IMG/VR virus record: IMGVR_UViG_3300009030_000001
Span: 1 to 64,000 of that record
Strand: one strand, 5' to 3'
From: a virus
DNA length: 64,000 nucleotides
Of this stretch, positions 33,985 through 41,251 are shown piece by piece. A program made the translations under genes and the position numbers. Within the stretch, counting starts at the first letter, position 1. Every line of letters begins with the position of its first letter. A model generated the notes under the pieces. That model saw nothing but the letters and a program-made list of their open reading frames with translations, did not search any database and was not told the origin of the DNA.

Positions 33985-34206
33985 ATGAAGACAACCGAGT
34001 TCAACCCTGCGTTCCTCTGCATCTACTGCGAGAAGCCTGTGGAGGAGTTGAGCGTCGGCGGGAGTGCCGTCTGTCCGTGGTGTGACAGCGGATACCACCG
34101 TGACGGCACGAAGTGGACCTACCGCGAGATGGTCAAGCTCTTCGAGAACGGGAGGCGACGGATTGAATCTGACGACAAGGCCCGGGCTGCGGGAGGGGGG
34201 CCGTGA
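33985..34206 (+). CDS. Small zinc-binding protein, paralogue of 28688 gene
   Basis: The 73-residue product has CIYCEKPVEE and VCPWCDSGYHRDGTKWTYRE, matching the protein at 28688 along its length. It follows recT by three bases. The duplicated GTKWTY family in two operons suggests a shared cofactor or regulatory role, not determined. Confidence 0.6.
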   Translation: MKTTEFNPAFLCIYCEKPVEELSVGGSAVCPWCDSGYHRDGTKWTYREMVKLFENGRRRIESDDKARAAGGGP

Positions 34207-34952
34207 ACAGAAATACGTTGAAGAAGCTCCGACGTGGGATCCGAGATCGCGAAGCCCAACACGAACGTGCCGAGGACTACGCGACCAACGCGGCATGGCG
34301 ACTCCGAAAGATCTGCGCAAGCGGTCGAAATGAGCGCGGGGATTTCGATACATCGGCTGCCGCGTCGGGTGCTGCGCGGTTCCTGTCTCTACTAGTACAC
34401 AACGATTGGGATAGCGGCGAATTCCTCTGCGTCGAATGGGCTTTGGATCGCCTCTTGGGCGAGTTTGTGAAACGGCACGCTCGCTGTGTAGACAGAATTC
34501 ACCACGCCTTACAGCACGGTGCCCATGATCGCAGGAACCCGATCGTCTGGAACGATTTGGACAACTCAGCATTCTTCGTTCCATGTCCATTGGATGATCG
34601 ACACGACGACCGCCGTGCATTCGTCCTCGATTCGCAGGGCCGCAGCACTCTATTCGTCCAGGAAAGAAACGCGGCACTTGAGAGCCGCACGATTCACGTC
34701 CGCCACCTTCATAGACGCACCGGGTCCAGCGGACTGCGGGAGCAACGGAGTCTCGCTTCCTATATTCGCGATGGTATGAAGCTGGAGTACAACGACTGTC
34801 GTGACGCTGGCTACATCCTGTCGTGCAGTTGGGGAGGCATCCCGAAAGAGGCAACCGTCGACCGCGGACATCTCCATTTCTCGGAGATCACACACATTCT
34901 GTGGTGGTTGCGGCAGGCACTGGAAGCGGTCAAAACGGGATGCTCCCCATGA
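34203..34952 (+). CDS. Hypothetical protein
   Basis: GTG 34203 gives 249 residues. The N-terminal third is helical and basic (TLKKLRRGIRDREAQHERAE). The middle is His/Arg-rich (HARCVDRIHHALQHGAHDRR) and the end has a HFSEITHILWWLRQALEA helix. No family or catalytic motif is recognised. It overlaps the next gene by four bases. Confidence 0.5.
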   Translation: MNRNTLKKLRRGIRDREAQHERAEDYATNAAWRLRKICASGRNERGDFDTSAAASGAARFLSLLVHNDWDSGEFLCVEWALDRLLGEFVKRHARCVDRIHHALQHGAHDRRNPIVWNDLDNSAFFVPCPLDDRHDDRRAFVLDSQGRSTLFVQERNAALESRTIHVRHLHRRTGSSGLREQRSLASYIRDGMKLEYNDCRDAGYILSCSWGGIPKEATVDRGHLHFSEITHILWWLRQALEAVKTGCSP

Positions 34953-35584
34953 CGAGAACCGAGGTCGAGATAGCTCTCGCAGTCATCGCTTTCCAAGAAG
35001 ATGAAGGGTACGAGACGTTCAAGGAAGTCTTCTACGAGGGGTGGACTGCCGACATCGTCTCGACCAGAGGTCGGGACACGATCGTAACCGAGGCCAAGCT
35101 GTCCCGGTCAATCGCAGTGGTCACGCAAGCGACTCGCTGGAAAGGCTATGCCACTCAAATCTACGTCGCAGTGCCGAAGCGGAAACAGGGCGACAGCTAC
35201 GAATGGGATCGTGCGCTGCACCTTGCCGGAATCGGGGAGTTCACGGTTGACGACGAGGGCGAAGTCATTCGTGCACGATCGCCTCTGCGTTGGCGCGTTG
35301 ATGGACTCGGCATTCGCGCAGTCCTGAAAATCCAACACAAGACCTTCGCAGAGGCAGGCAACGCCAAGAGCGAGAGGTGGTCACCGTTCAAGGAGCAGGC
35401 CCGCGCCCTGCTCGCCGCCGTCAAAGCCAAGCCAGGGATCACGCTGCAAGAGTTCACTCGTGGCGACGACTACGCGTCGGCTTCTCTGCGCCGCAACATC
35501 AAGCGCGGTGCCATCAAGGGTCTCGTCGTCAGGTCAGGCAAGGTCTACGAGGAAGGATTCAATCGGCATAAGTTCAAGCAGTAG
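34949..35584 (+). CDS. PD-(D/E)XK-like nuclease domain with DNA-binding tail
   Basis: ATG 34949 gives 211 residues. The first 80 residues read EVFYEGWTADIVSTRG then TIVTEAKLSRSIAVVTQATR: an acidic Asp in a strand followed by E-A-K and a Q-A-x-R-W helix, the signature of restriction-like PD-(D/E)XK folds. The C-terminal 80 residues (ITLQEFTRGDDYASASLRRN) look like a helix-turn-helix. A DNA-end or site-specific nuclease in the recombination module is inferred. Confidence 0.6.
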   Translation: MTRTEVEIALAVIAFQEDEGYETFKEVFYEGWTADIVSTRGRDTIVTEAKLSRSIAVVTQATRWKGYATQIYVAVPKRKQGDSYEWDRALHLAGIGEFTVDDEGEVIRARSPLRWRVDGLGIRAVLKIQHKTFAEAGNAKSERWSPFKEQARALLAAVKAKPGITLQEFTRGDDYASASLRRNIKRGAIKGLVVRSGKVYEEGFNRHKFKQ

Positions 35585-35595
35585 GAGAAGATCCG

Positions 35596-35802
35596 ATGAC
35601 GACGACCGTAGGCGAAGACTTTCCAGTTCAGCAGGCCCGCGTCCGCACGATCAGAGGGCACGCAGCCGAGATCGGCCCCTCGGGCGGGTTCCTCGTGGCG
35701 ATGTGCGACCAAGCCTTGAAGGAGGCCGAAGAGGCTGCGATCAGCGGCGACGTGGTTCGCATCCTTACGGCCTACAAGCGGCTCCAGGAGTTCCAAGAAT
35801 GA
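35596..35802 (+). CDS. Hypothetical small protein
   Basis: The 68-residue product has an N-terminal strand region (VRTIRGHAAEIGPSGGFLVA) and a helical end (QALKEAEEAAISGDVVRILT). It overlaps a 15-codon frame at 35799-35846 (MKALTIREVRDALED) that could be a coupled micropeptide. Function unknown. Confidence 0.5.
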   Translation: MTTTVGEDFPVQQARVRTIRGHAAEIGPSGGFLVAMCDQALKEAEEAAISGDVVRILTAYKRLQEFQE

Positions 35803-35846
35803 AGGCCCTGACCATCCGCGAGGTGCGCGATGCCCTGGAAGACTAG

Positions 35847-35972
35847 ACACCAACACTCTTTGGCGTGGTAGACTGGCCTTCTCCATCGCGGGCAACCGTC
35901 GATCGCGGGGGGTGGTTCCAAGCCGCCCTGCCCAGCGGTGGTTTTCTTGGACGCATCACTTGGAGGTGCAAC
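35847..35972 (+). other. Structured leader of the second HNH gene
   Basis: This 126-base gap contains nested inverted repeats: TCCAAG/CTTGGA enclosing CCGC/GCGG, and CACC/GGTG pairs upstream. A TAGACT box at 35869 could be a -10 but no -35 fits well. A GGAGG site precedes GTG 35973. A folded 5' leader that limits nuclease translation is inferred. Confidence 0.35.
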
Positions 35973-36437
35973 GTGAAGACAATCGAAGAACGGTTCTGGG
36001 CGAAGGTCGAGAAGAGACCTGACGGATGCTGGGAGTGGACCGGGGGCACAACAGGGAGCACCGGCTACGGCCAGTTTTGGGTAAAGCATCGGCACCAACT
36101 GGCTCACCGATTCTCTTACACGGTGATTCACGGCTTGGAGATCCCTCCAGGGCTGACCATCGACCACCTGTGTCGGAACCGGCTGTGCGTGAATCCGGCT
36201 CACCTAGAGCCCGTGACCAATCGGGTGAACGTCCTGCGAGGTAATGGGCCTGCGGCCCGGAACGCGAAGAAGACCCACTGCAAACGCGGCCACGAGTTCA
36301 CGCCAGAAAACACCTATCGACAACGCCGCAAGAGGGGAGTCGTCGCTAGGTTGCGTCGGACGTGTCGGACGTGCCGGCGCCGCCTCGAACATGAGTATCG
36401 GAGGAGGGTGCGATTATCGGCACGGCCGAAGTCGTAG
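35973..36437 (+). CDS. HNH homing endonuclease (copy 2)
   Basis: GTG 35973 with a TGGAGG site upstream gives 154 residues: RFWAKVEKRPDGCWEW, YGQFWVKHRHQLAHRFSYTV, IDHLCRNRLCVNPAHLEPVT and ARNAKKTHCKRGHEF with a terminal CRTCRR. It matches the nuclease at 29136 motif for motif. Its end overlaps the truncated ASCH gene, so insertion of this element may have destroyed that gene. Confidence 0.85.
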   Translation: MKTIEERFWAKVEKRPDGCWEWTGGTTGSTGYGQFWVKHRHQLAHRFSYTVIHGLEIPPGLTIDHLCRNRLCVNPAHLEPVTNRVNVLRGNGPAARNAKKTHCKRGHEFTPENTYRQRRKRGVVARLRRTCRTCRRRLEHEYRRRVRLSARPKS

Positions 36438-36640
36438 GTGTCGGACCCCACCCCACGTCGCGTTGGGCGGGCCCAGTAGCGGTACACTGGCTCCTAGCGA
36501 GACCAAGGGCGATCGAGACGCCAATCCCCTGCAAGGGCGCACTGGGCCTGTGGGACGTCCCTGGGGACATCTTGGAACGGCTCGTCGTATCCGGCGTGGC
36601 GGAATACACCGATCCGCCGAAAAAGGTGGAGAAGGCTTGA
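36395..36640 (+). pseudogene. ASCH-domain gene remnant (C-terminal half)
   Basis: The frame from 36395 to the TGA at 36638 encodes GAIIGTAEVVGVGPHPTSRW, then GPVAVHWLLARPRAIETPIP and GALGLWDVP. These are the middle and end of ASCH-like RNA-binding-fold domains (G-x-I-[IV]-G-x-A-x-[VL], then W-x-L, PIP-x-[KR]-G-A-L-G-L). The usual first half (S-I-R-Q-P-W region) is absent, no start codon is present, and the HNH gene occupies that place. It looks like the leftover of an HNH insertion. Confidence 0.55.
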
Positions 36641-36664
36641 ACAATCCCACCCCTCCCCTATATT
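36637..36664 (+). promoter_or_regulatory. Phage promoter, TTGAAC-N16-TATATT
   Basis: TTGAAC (36637-36642) and TATATT (36659-36664) are separated by a 16-base C-rich spacer that resembles the one at 39836. It overlaps the end of the ASCH remnant. The leader downstream (TTGGCCAAGTTGGTCAG) is similar to that of the 39836 promoter. It drives the gene at 36710. Confidence 0.7.
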
Positions 36665-36709
36665 GATACCCGTTGGCCAAGTTGGTCAGCAGAACCAGGA
36701 ACACGGAAC

Positions 36710-37156
36710 ATGACCAAAACGATCGAAACCCTCTCTCCCAACGACACCGGCAAGGCGCTCCGCGCCGCACTGAAGACGACTTTTCCCGGCGTGAAATTCA
36801 GCGTTCGCAAGGACGGCTACAACACTTTCCGGATCCGTTGGACCGATGGACCGATGCAAACGGAAGTCGACGTGATCGCGAACGCGTTCCAGGGAACGAC
36901 CTTCGACGGTTCTACCGACTCGACGATCTACCTCCATACGCAGATCGAATGGAATGGCGGGATCTACGAGACCGGCGCCGGATACGTCTTCACTAGCCGC
37001 GATCTGAGCGATGGGTGGAAAGCCGCCGCAGAAGAACGCATCCGATTCCTCGGCTACAACGGCAGCGACTTGGACATGGCTTGCGCCATTCGGATGTTCC
37101 TCAACGGGGAGAGCATCGAGAGTGCTGCGCACCACAACCACCTTCAACTGAACTAG
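36710..37156 (+). CDS. LPD29-domain protein
   Basis: The 148-residue product has DTGKALRAALKTTFPGVKFS, then FRIRWTDGPMQTEVDVIANA and FQGTTFDGSTDSTIY. This is the LPD29 domain, first defined in large polyvalent proteins of phages and plasmids, here stand-alone. Its molecular role is unknown. It is the first gene after a phage promoter. Confidence 0.75.
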   Translation: MTKTIETLSPNDTGKALRAALKTTFPGVKFSVRKDGYNTFRIRWTDGPMQTEVDVIANAFQGTTFDGSTDSTIYLHTQIEWNGGIYETGAGYVFTSRDLSDGWKAAAEERIRFLGYNGSDLDMACAIRMFLNGESIESAAHHNHLQLN

Positions 37157-37159
37157 AAC

Positions 37160-37534
37160 ATGAAGACCGTCGAACAACGCGGTCAGGAACCGACACTCGA
37201 ATGCAAAGGACTCTGCCAGGACTCGTGCGGCCCAGTCCCCATGACCGCGGAACAGGTGGCGACTCTCCAAGACGCCAGCGGCGAGACCTACAGCGTGAGT
37301 CCGTTTCCGATGTTTCCCACCATGTTCATCTTGCAGCTACAGGAAGGTGGCTACTGCCCCGCTCTAGATGTCGAGAGTGGCAAGTGCAAGGGCTACGAGG
37401 GGCGCCCGAGAATCTGCCGACTGTTCGGTATGGTCGAGAAGATGAAATGTCCACACGGGTGCGAGCCGTCCCGGTGGATCACTGACGAGGAAGCGGCGAT
37501 CATGATTCCAACCATCATCAGATCGGAGGACTAG
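37160..37534 (+). CDS. YkgJ-family cysteine cluster protein
   Basis: The 124-residue product has C15, C19 and C23 (ECKGLCQDSCGPV), GGYCPALDVESGKCKGYEGR, then RICRLFG and KCPHGC. This is the CxxxCxxxC...C...Y-x-x-RP-x-x-CR arrangement of YkgJ proteins, which bind zinc or iron. The same order is found in bacterial stand-alone proteins. Function in the phage is unknown. Confidence 0.75.
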   Translation: MKTVEQRGQEPTLECKGLCQDSCGPVPMTAEQVATLQDASGETYSVSPFPMFPTMFILQLQEGGYCPALDVESGKCKGYEGRPRICRLFGMVEKMKCPHGCEPSRWITDEEAAIMIPTIIRSED

Positions 37535-37536
37535 CC

Positions 37537-37914
37537 ATGCCACAGGAACCGAAACCAGTCTGGTCGGCCCTTCACAAGCTGTGGACGAAGGCCGTCGGTA
37601 CTCCCGACTACGACAAGAAGGAATGGCAAGCGTTCGAACTGCTCGTCTGCGGGACAGATAGGGACGGACTGTCAGCGTATCGGGACGACACGCCCACCGG
37701 CAAAAGTCCGGGAGGGTTCCAACTACCGGAGCCATCGGCGAAAGCGAAGGCGGTCAACGTCCTGAGCGAATTGATCGGCGGCGAGTTCCCGTACGACCCG
37801 TCACCGGAGGAGTGCAGGAACCGGGAAGCGTTGATGGACAAGGTATCCGATGCCGTAGATCACATCATCGCTGCGTCGGTGAATGAAACCCTTGGAAGAT
37901 TCCGACCGACATAA
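37537..37914 (+). CDS. Hypothetical protein
   Basis: The 125-residue product starts three bases after the YkgJ gene. It contains WSALHKLWTKAVGTPDYDKK and a helical end (CRNREALMDKVSDAVDHIIA). No domain recognised. It is probably co-transcribed from the 36637 promoter. Confidence 0.5.
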   Translation: MPQEPKPVWSALHKLWTKAVGTPDYDKKEWQAFELLVCGTDRDGLSAYRDDTPTGKSPGGFQLPEPSAKAKAVNVLSELIGGEFPYDPSPEECRNREALMDKVSDAVDHIIAASVNETLGRFRPT

Positions 37915-37924
37915 GAGGCAAGAC

Positions 37925-38080
37925 ATGACACACCACCCCCGAGAGTGGCCGAAAGAACAGGAACCGATCGACTGGGATTACGGCGTCGACCACAAGATGT
38001 CAGGCGTGGCGCTGGTCTTGTTGGTGGCGGCGTTCGTTGGGTGCTTTTGGGGAGTGTCTGGATTCTGGGGGTTCATCTGA
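37925..38080 (+). CDS. Short membrane protein
   Basis: ATG 37925 opens 51 codons. After a soluble HHPREWPKEQEPIDWDYGVD segment, one membrane span (SGVALVLLVAAFVGCFWGVS, residues about 26-45) runs to the end. The size and single span fit small phage inner-membrane proteins. Role unknown. Confidence 0.5.
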   Translation: MTHHPREWPKEQEPIDWDYGVDHKMSGVALVLLVAAFVGCFWGVSGFWGFI

Positions 38081-38089
38081 TGCAAATTT

Positions 38090-38162
38090 GCCGCCAATGG
38101 TTGAGCCGGAGGTCTGCTTTCATCCTCCTGGTGGCGAGGTTCGATTCCTCGCGGCGGCACCA
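38090..38162 (+). tRNA. tRNA-like element, anticodon uncertain (possible Glu-TTC)
   Basis: The 73-base element ends in an encoded CCA. The acceptor strands GCCGCCA/CGGCGGC pair at six of seven positions. The T arm is canonical (CGAGG, loop TTCGATT, CCTCG). The variable region is five bases. The middle is abnormal: GGAGG/CCTCC stem encloses an 11-base loop containing CTTTCAT, which could present a TTC anticodon, and the D arm is very short. It could be a degenerate tRNA or a tRNA mimic. Confidence 0.5.
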
Positions 38163-38242
38163 TCTTGAGGTAGCTGTTACCTCTTTACAGCCCAGCCATG
38201 GGCGCCATCAATCCACAGGCCCGCAAGGGAAGGAAAACGACA

Positions 38243-38872
38243 ATGGCAGACAAAGTAGAAAGGCTAGTAATCCCCCGTCCGAATCTCCAAACCATCAAGA
38301 TTCCGATTCGTGGAACTGCGCCATACGTGCAGCATAAGTTCTCTGCGAAGGTTAGCCAGGAGATGCTACAAGCGCAGGTGGATGGGGCCAAGTCGAAGAA
38401 CCGCAAAAAGACAAAGCCGCGCGACGTCGATGCGGACTACGAGAGCGCCATCCACTACTCGACGGAGGGGTGGATCGGCATCCCTGCGCCAGCATTCCGT
38501 AGCGCGTGCATCCGAGCGTGCAAACTCGTCGGCATCGAGATGACGATGGCTAGAATGTCGGTGTTCATCGAGCCCGACGGATTCGATGCTGACGAAGGGA
38601 CGCCGCTTGTCCGCATCTATGGTAAACCAGAACGGAACGAGTCCCCCGTCCGGATCGGACAGGGTACCGTTACCATCGCCATCCGCCCAATGTGGCGAAA
38701 GTGGACGGCCAAGGTCAAGGTCACGTTCGATGGCGACCAGTTCTCAGCACAAGACGTGCTCAACCTGATGCATCGCGCAGGGCTCCAAGTTGGAGTCGGG
38801 GAGGGTCGTCCCTTCTCCAAGAAGAGCGATGGGGTGGGGTGGGGTACCTTCGAAGTAGATGATACCAAATGA
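38243..38872 (+). CDS. Conserved phage protein of unknown function
   Basis: ATG 38243 was preferred over 38198 because AAGGA lies eight bases upstream. The 209-residue product has TIKIPIRGTAPYVQHKFSAK, GIPAPAFRSACIRACKLVGI, TPLVRIYGKPERNESPVRIG and a terminal GLQVGVGEGRPFSKKSDG. I recognise this order from phage proteins near recombination genes, but no activity is established. Two subdomains of beta-rich type are likely. It overlaps the next gene by four bases. Confidence 0.6.
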   Translation: MADKVERLVIPRPNLQTIKIPIRGTAPYVQHKFSAKVSQEMLQAQVDGAKSKNRKKTKPRDVDADYESAIHYSTEGWIGIPAPAFRSACIRACKLVGIEMTMARMSVFIEPDGFDADEGTPLVRIYGKPERNESPVRIGQGTVTIAIRPMWRKWTAKVKVTFDGDQFSAQDVLNLMHRAGLQVGVGEGRPFSKKSDGVGWGTFEVDDTK

Positions 38873-39342
38873 TGAACGACGAACAACTGGCAGCCTTGCA
38901 GGCTATCTATGACCGCGATGGGAACCTCAAGGCCAGCACTGTGCTGGCCGAGGCGACTCCGCCGGATGCTCCGTGCCACTCGCTGTTTGAGTGGGATGTG
39001 GAGAAGGCGGCACGGGAATTCAACCTCGACATTGCGCGGCAAATATGCCGGACCGTCGTCATCAGTCATGATGGTTTGGCGGAACGGTTGGTCAACGTCC
39101 CATCAATCCGGCGGGAGGGTGAGGAAAGTCAAGAGGGCTACTACCAGTTCCCGGGTGTGATGGTGCAGGACGAACACGATCGAGCGATGGGTCAGGCGTT
39201 GTCGGCGCTGCACGCGGCCCATGAGAATGTCGATGTGCTTGCCAAGGGTCCGAAGGGTTCACCTAACCTGAGGAAGGCGTTGAAAGGCATCAAGAGGGCT
39301 CAGGATCTCCTAGAATCTGAGCGTCAAGGCCCGGCGTCGTGA
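38869..39342 (+). CDS. Hypothetical protein
   Basis: The 157-residue product has DEQLAALQAIYDRDGNLKAS, later an aromatic segment (SQEGYYQFPGVMVQDEHDRA), and a helical end. It follows the conserved gene at 38243 and ends where the pentanucleotide repeat begins. The segment VLAEATPPDAPCHSLFEWD is found in phage proteins of unknown role. Confidence 0.55.
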   Translation: MMNDEQLAALQAIYDRDGNLKASTVLAEATPPDAPCHSLFEWDVEKAAREFNLDIARQICRTVVISHDGLAERLVNVPSIRREGEESQEGYYQFPGVMVQDEHDRAMGQALSALHAAHENVDVLAKGPKGSPNLRKALKGIKRAQDLLESERQGPAS

Positions 39343-39661
39343 GGCTGGGCAAGGCAGGTACTGCGAGGCACGGCAGGCAATGCGCGGCGTGGCACGGCGA
39401 GGCGGGGCAGGGCGTGGCTCGGTCCGGCACGGCACGGCAGGCGGGGCGCGGCGGGGCCTGGCCCGGCATGGCGAGGCGCGGCACGGCACGGCAGGCGAGG
39501 CGGGGCAGGGCGTGGCTCGGTCCGGCACGGCACGGCAGGCGTAGCGCGGTGTGGATAGGCAAGGCATGGCGAGGGCGGGCATGGCAAGGCAATGCAGGCA
39601 TGGCACGGTGTGGCTTGGCAGGGCGCGGTACGGCACGGCTTGGCAAAGCAGGCATGGCATA
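39341..39661 (+). repeat. GC-rich pentanucleotide (GGCNN) repeat tract
   Basis: About 320 bases consist almost entirely of five-base units GGC followed by two variable bases, with occasional one-base slips. An exact 48-base direct repeat occurs at 39396-39443 and 39494-39541, offset 98 bases. Long reading frames on both strands across it encode only short-period peptides (Cys/Pro/Ala/Arg) and are not taken as genes. The tract probably grows and shrinks by slippage; any function is unknown. Confidence 0.75.
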
Positions 39662-39684
39662 GTTTCCCACGACAAATGAACCAA

Positions 39685-39793
39685 GGTGCAGGCAGCCCAG
39701 AACAAATACCGCCGGTCAGGAGCCGGCTTGGCCTATCTGGTTTGCGTCTTCGTTCGAGGCAAACACCAACCCAATAACGGTGCTGCCTGCACC
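39685..39793 (+). ncRNA. Branched structured RNA candidate
   Basis: A perfect 12-base inverted repeat (GGTGCAGGCAGC at 39685-39696, GCTGCCTGCACC at 39782-39793) encloses two further hairpins. These are GCCGG/CCGGC at 39711-39727, and GTTTGC/GCAAAC near 39739-39764. The result is a three-way junction of 109 bases in a gene-free stretch between the repeat tract and a promoter. No known family is recognised. Strand is assumed from neighbours. Confidence 0.55.
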
Positions 39794-39835
39794 GACTTCT
39801 ACGATGATGGATTCGACGAAACCTCAAGATTCCAG

Positions 39836-39863
39836 TTGAACAAACCAACCTGACCCCCATACT
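39836..39863 (+). promoter_or_regulatory. Phage promoter, TTGAAC-N16-CATACT
   Basis: TTGAAC (39836-39841), a 16-base spacer and CATACT (39858-39863) match the recurring promoter. The leader (GAGTTGGTCAGCTAGAACA) resembles that after the 36637 promoter. It should transcribe the ATPase gene and may read on through the TIGR-like array and the Tas-like gene. Confidence 0.65.
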
Positions 39864-39913
39864 GCACACAGGCTGATCGAGTTGGTCAGCTAGAACACGA
39901 AAAAGGAACGGCC

Positions 39914-41251
39914 ATGACTGAAGAGACCTTCTCCGACCTGACACTGATCGGGCTTCGCGTCCGTGATTTCATGCGTGTCAGTCTTGTCGAACTCAAACCG
40001 GACGAGTCTGGAACGATCGAACTACGCGGTGCGAATGCTGCTGGCAAGACGAGCGTGATTTGGGCGATCTGGGCGGCCTTGGGCGGTGGCCGCGTGTCGC
40101 CGGATCGACCCATCAAGGAAGGCGCGGAAGAAGCGTCGGTCATGCTCGACTTTGGTGACATCCTAGTCAAGCGGACCTGGGACGAGACCGGCACCAAGCT
40201 CGAAGTGCGACGGTCCAGCGATGGCACCACGATCAAGTCGCCGCAGAAGCTGTTGGACTCGCTCGTGTCCCAGTTCGTCGACCCGTGCCAGTTCCTCATG
40301 CTTCGACCCGAGGATCAGGCCGCGCAGGTTCTCGCCATGACAGGGTTAGCCGAACCACTGAGAGAACTGGACGACAAGGAAGAACGGGCGACGGAGGTTC
40401 GACGGGATCTTGGTCGAGATATGAAGCGGGCGCAAGGCGCCCACAGAACCGCGGCGGATGATCTTCCCGCACTCGACAAGGACGCGCCATCCATCTCGGA
40501 TGCGGCGGTAGCACTGAAGACGGAGACCGATTACTTTTTGCTACACACGTCGGAGAAGGAGAGTTTGGACTATGCCGTGCGCGACATCGATCGTGTGAAG
40601 GGATATATCACGACGCTGACCGAAGAGATCGCAGCGCGGACCACGCAGATTGGCGAACGCCAAGAGCAGTTGACGCGAACCCAAGGGGCGATTGTCGCGC
40701 ACACGAAATACCTCGCCGACAATCGCCAACCGGATCTTGACGGTGCGCAGAAGGCTTTGGACCTTGCAGAGACCCAGGCTGGAGCAGTCGCGGCACACAA
40801 GAACGAGAGGGATCTCAACACGGCGTTCTGCGCCGCGAAGAAACTGCACGACGGCGCCGAACATCGGGTGAAGGAGATTCGGTCGAAGCGCGCAACGATT
40901 CTGGAGGGCGCGGAGTTCCCGGTGGCCGCAATGAGCTACGACGCGGACGCGAAGACCCTGATGCTCGGAACGGTATCGTTCACGCAGGCGTCCAGCGCGG
41001 AACAGTTGAAAGCATCGATTGAGTTAGCCATTGCGGGCAGCCCTGGGATCAAGCTCCTGTTCGTGCGCGACGCTTCGCTGCTAGATTCGGATTCGCTCAC
41101 CGTCATTCGAACCATGGCCGCAGAGCGAGGGTACCAAGTCATCCTTGAGATCGTAGACGAAGACCCGGAAGGCCCAGGCGTGTTCATCGAGGATGGATGC
41201 GTACGAGAACAGAGTGAACCAAACAAACCGACACCCAAGGCATATGAGTGA
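39914..41251 (+). CDS. RecF/SMC-type AAA ATPase
   Basis: The 445-residue product has a Walker A GANAAGKTS (39-47) within a RecF/Rad50-like N-terminal lobe (LIGLRVRDFMRVSLVELKPD). A central coiled coil spans about 215-315 (VKGYITTLTEEIAARTTQIG). A C-terminal lobe holds a Walker B-like IKLLFVRDASLLDSDSL. The short coiled coil indicates a compact SMC-like ATPase, common beside phage YqaJ/RecT modules. The last 13 codons are overlapped by the first unit of the repeat array, which begins at 41213. Confidence 0.75.
   Translation: MTEETFSDLTLIGLRVRDFMRVSLVELKPDESGTIELRGANAAGKTSVIWAIWAALGGGRVSPDRPIKEGAEEASVMLDFGDILVKRTWDETGTKLEVRRSSDGTTIKSPQKLLDSLVSQFVDPCQFLMLRPEDQAAQVLAMTGLAEPLRELDDKEERATEVRRDLGRDMKRAQGAHRTAADDLPALDKDAPSISDAAVALKTETDYFLLHTSEKESLDYAVRDIDRVKGYITTLTEEIAARTTQIGERQEQLTRTQGAIVAHTKYLADNRQPDLDGAQKALDLAETQAGAVAAHKNERDLNTAFCAAKKLHDGAEHRVKEIRSKRATILEGAEFPVAAMSYDADAKTLMLGTVSFTQASSAEQLKASIELAIAGSPGIKLLFVRDASLLDSDSLTVIRTMAAERGYQVILEIVDEDPEGPGVFIEDGCVREQSEPNKPTPKAYE

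Noticed and set aside
39324-39944. Minus-strand frames rich in Cys, Pro, Arg across the pentanucleotide tract
   Set aside because: Short-period peptides come directly from GGCNN units and are open in several frames at once.
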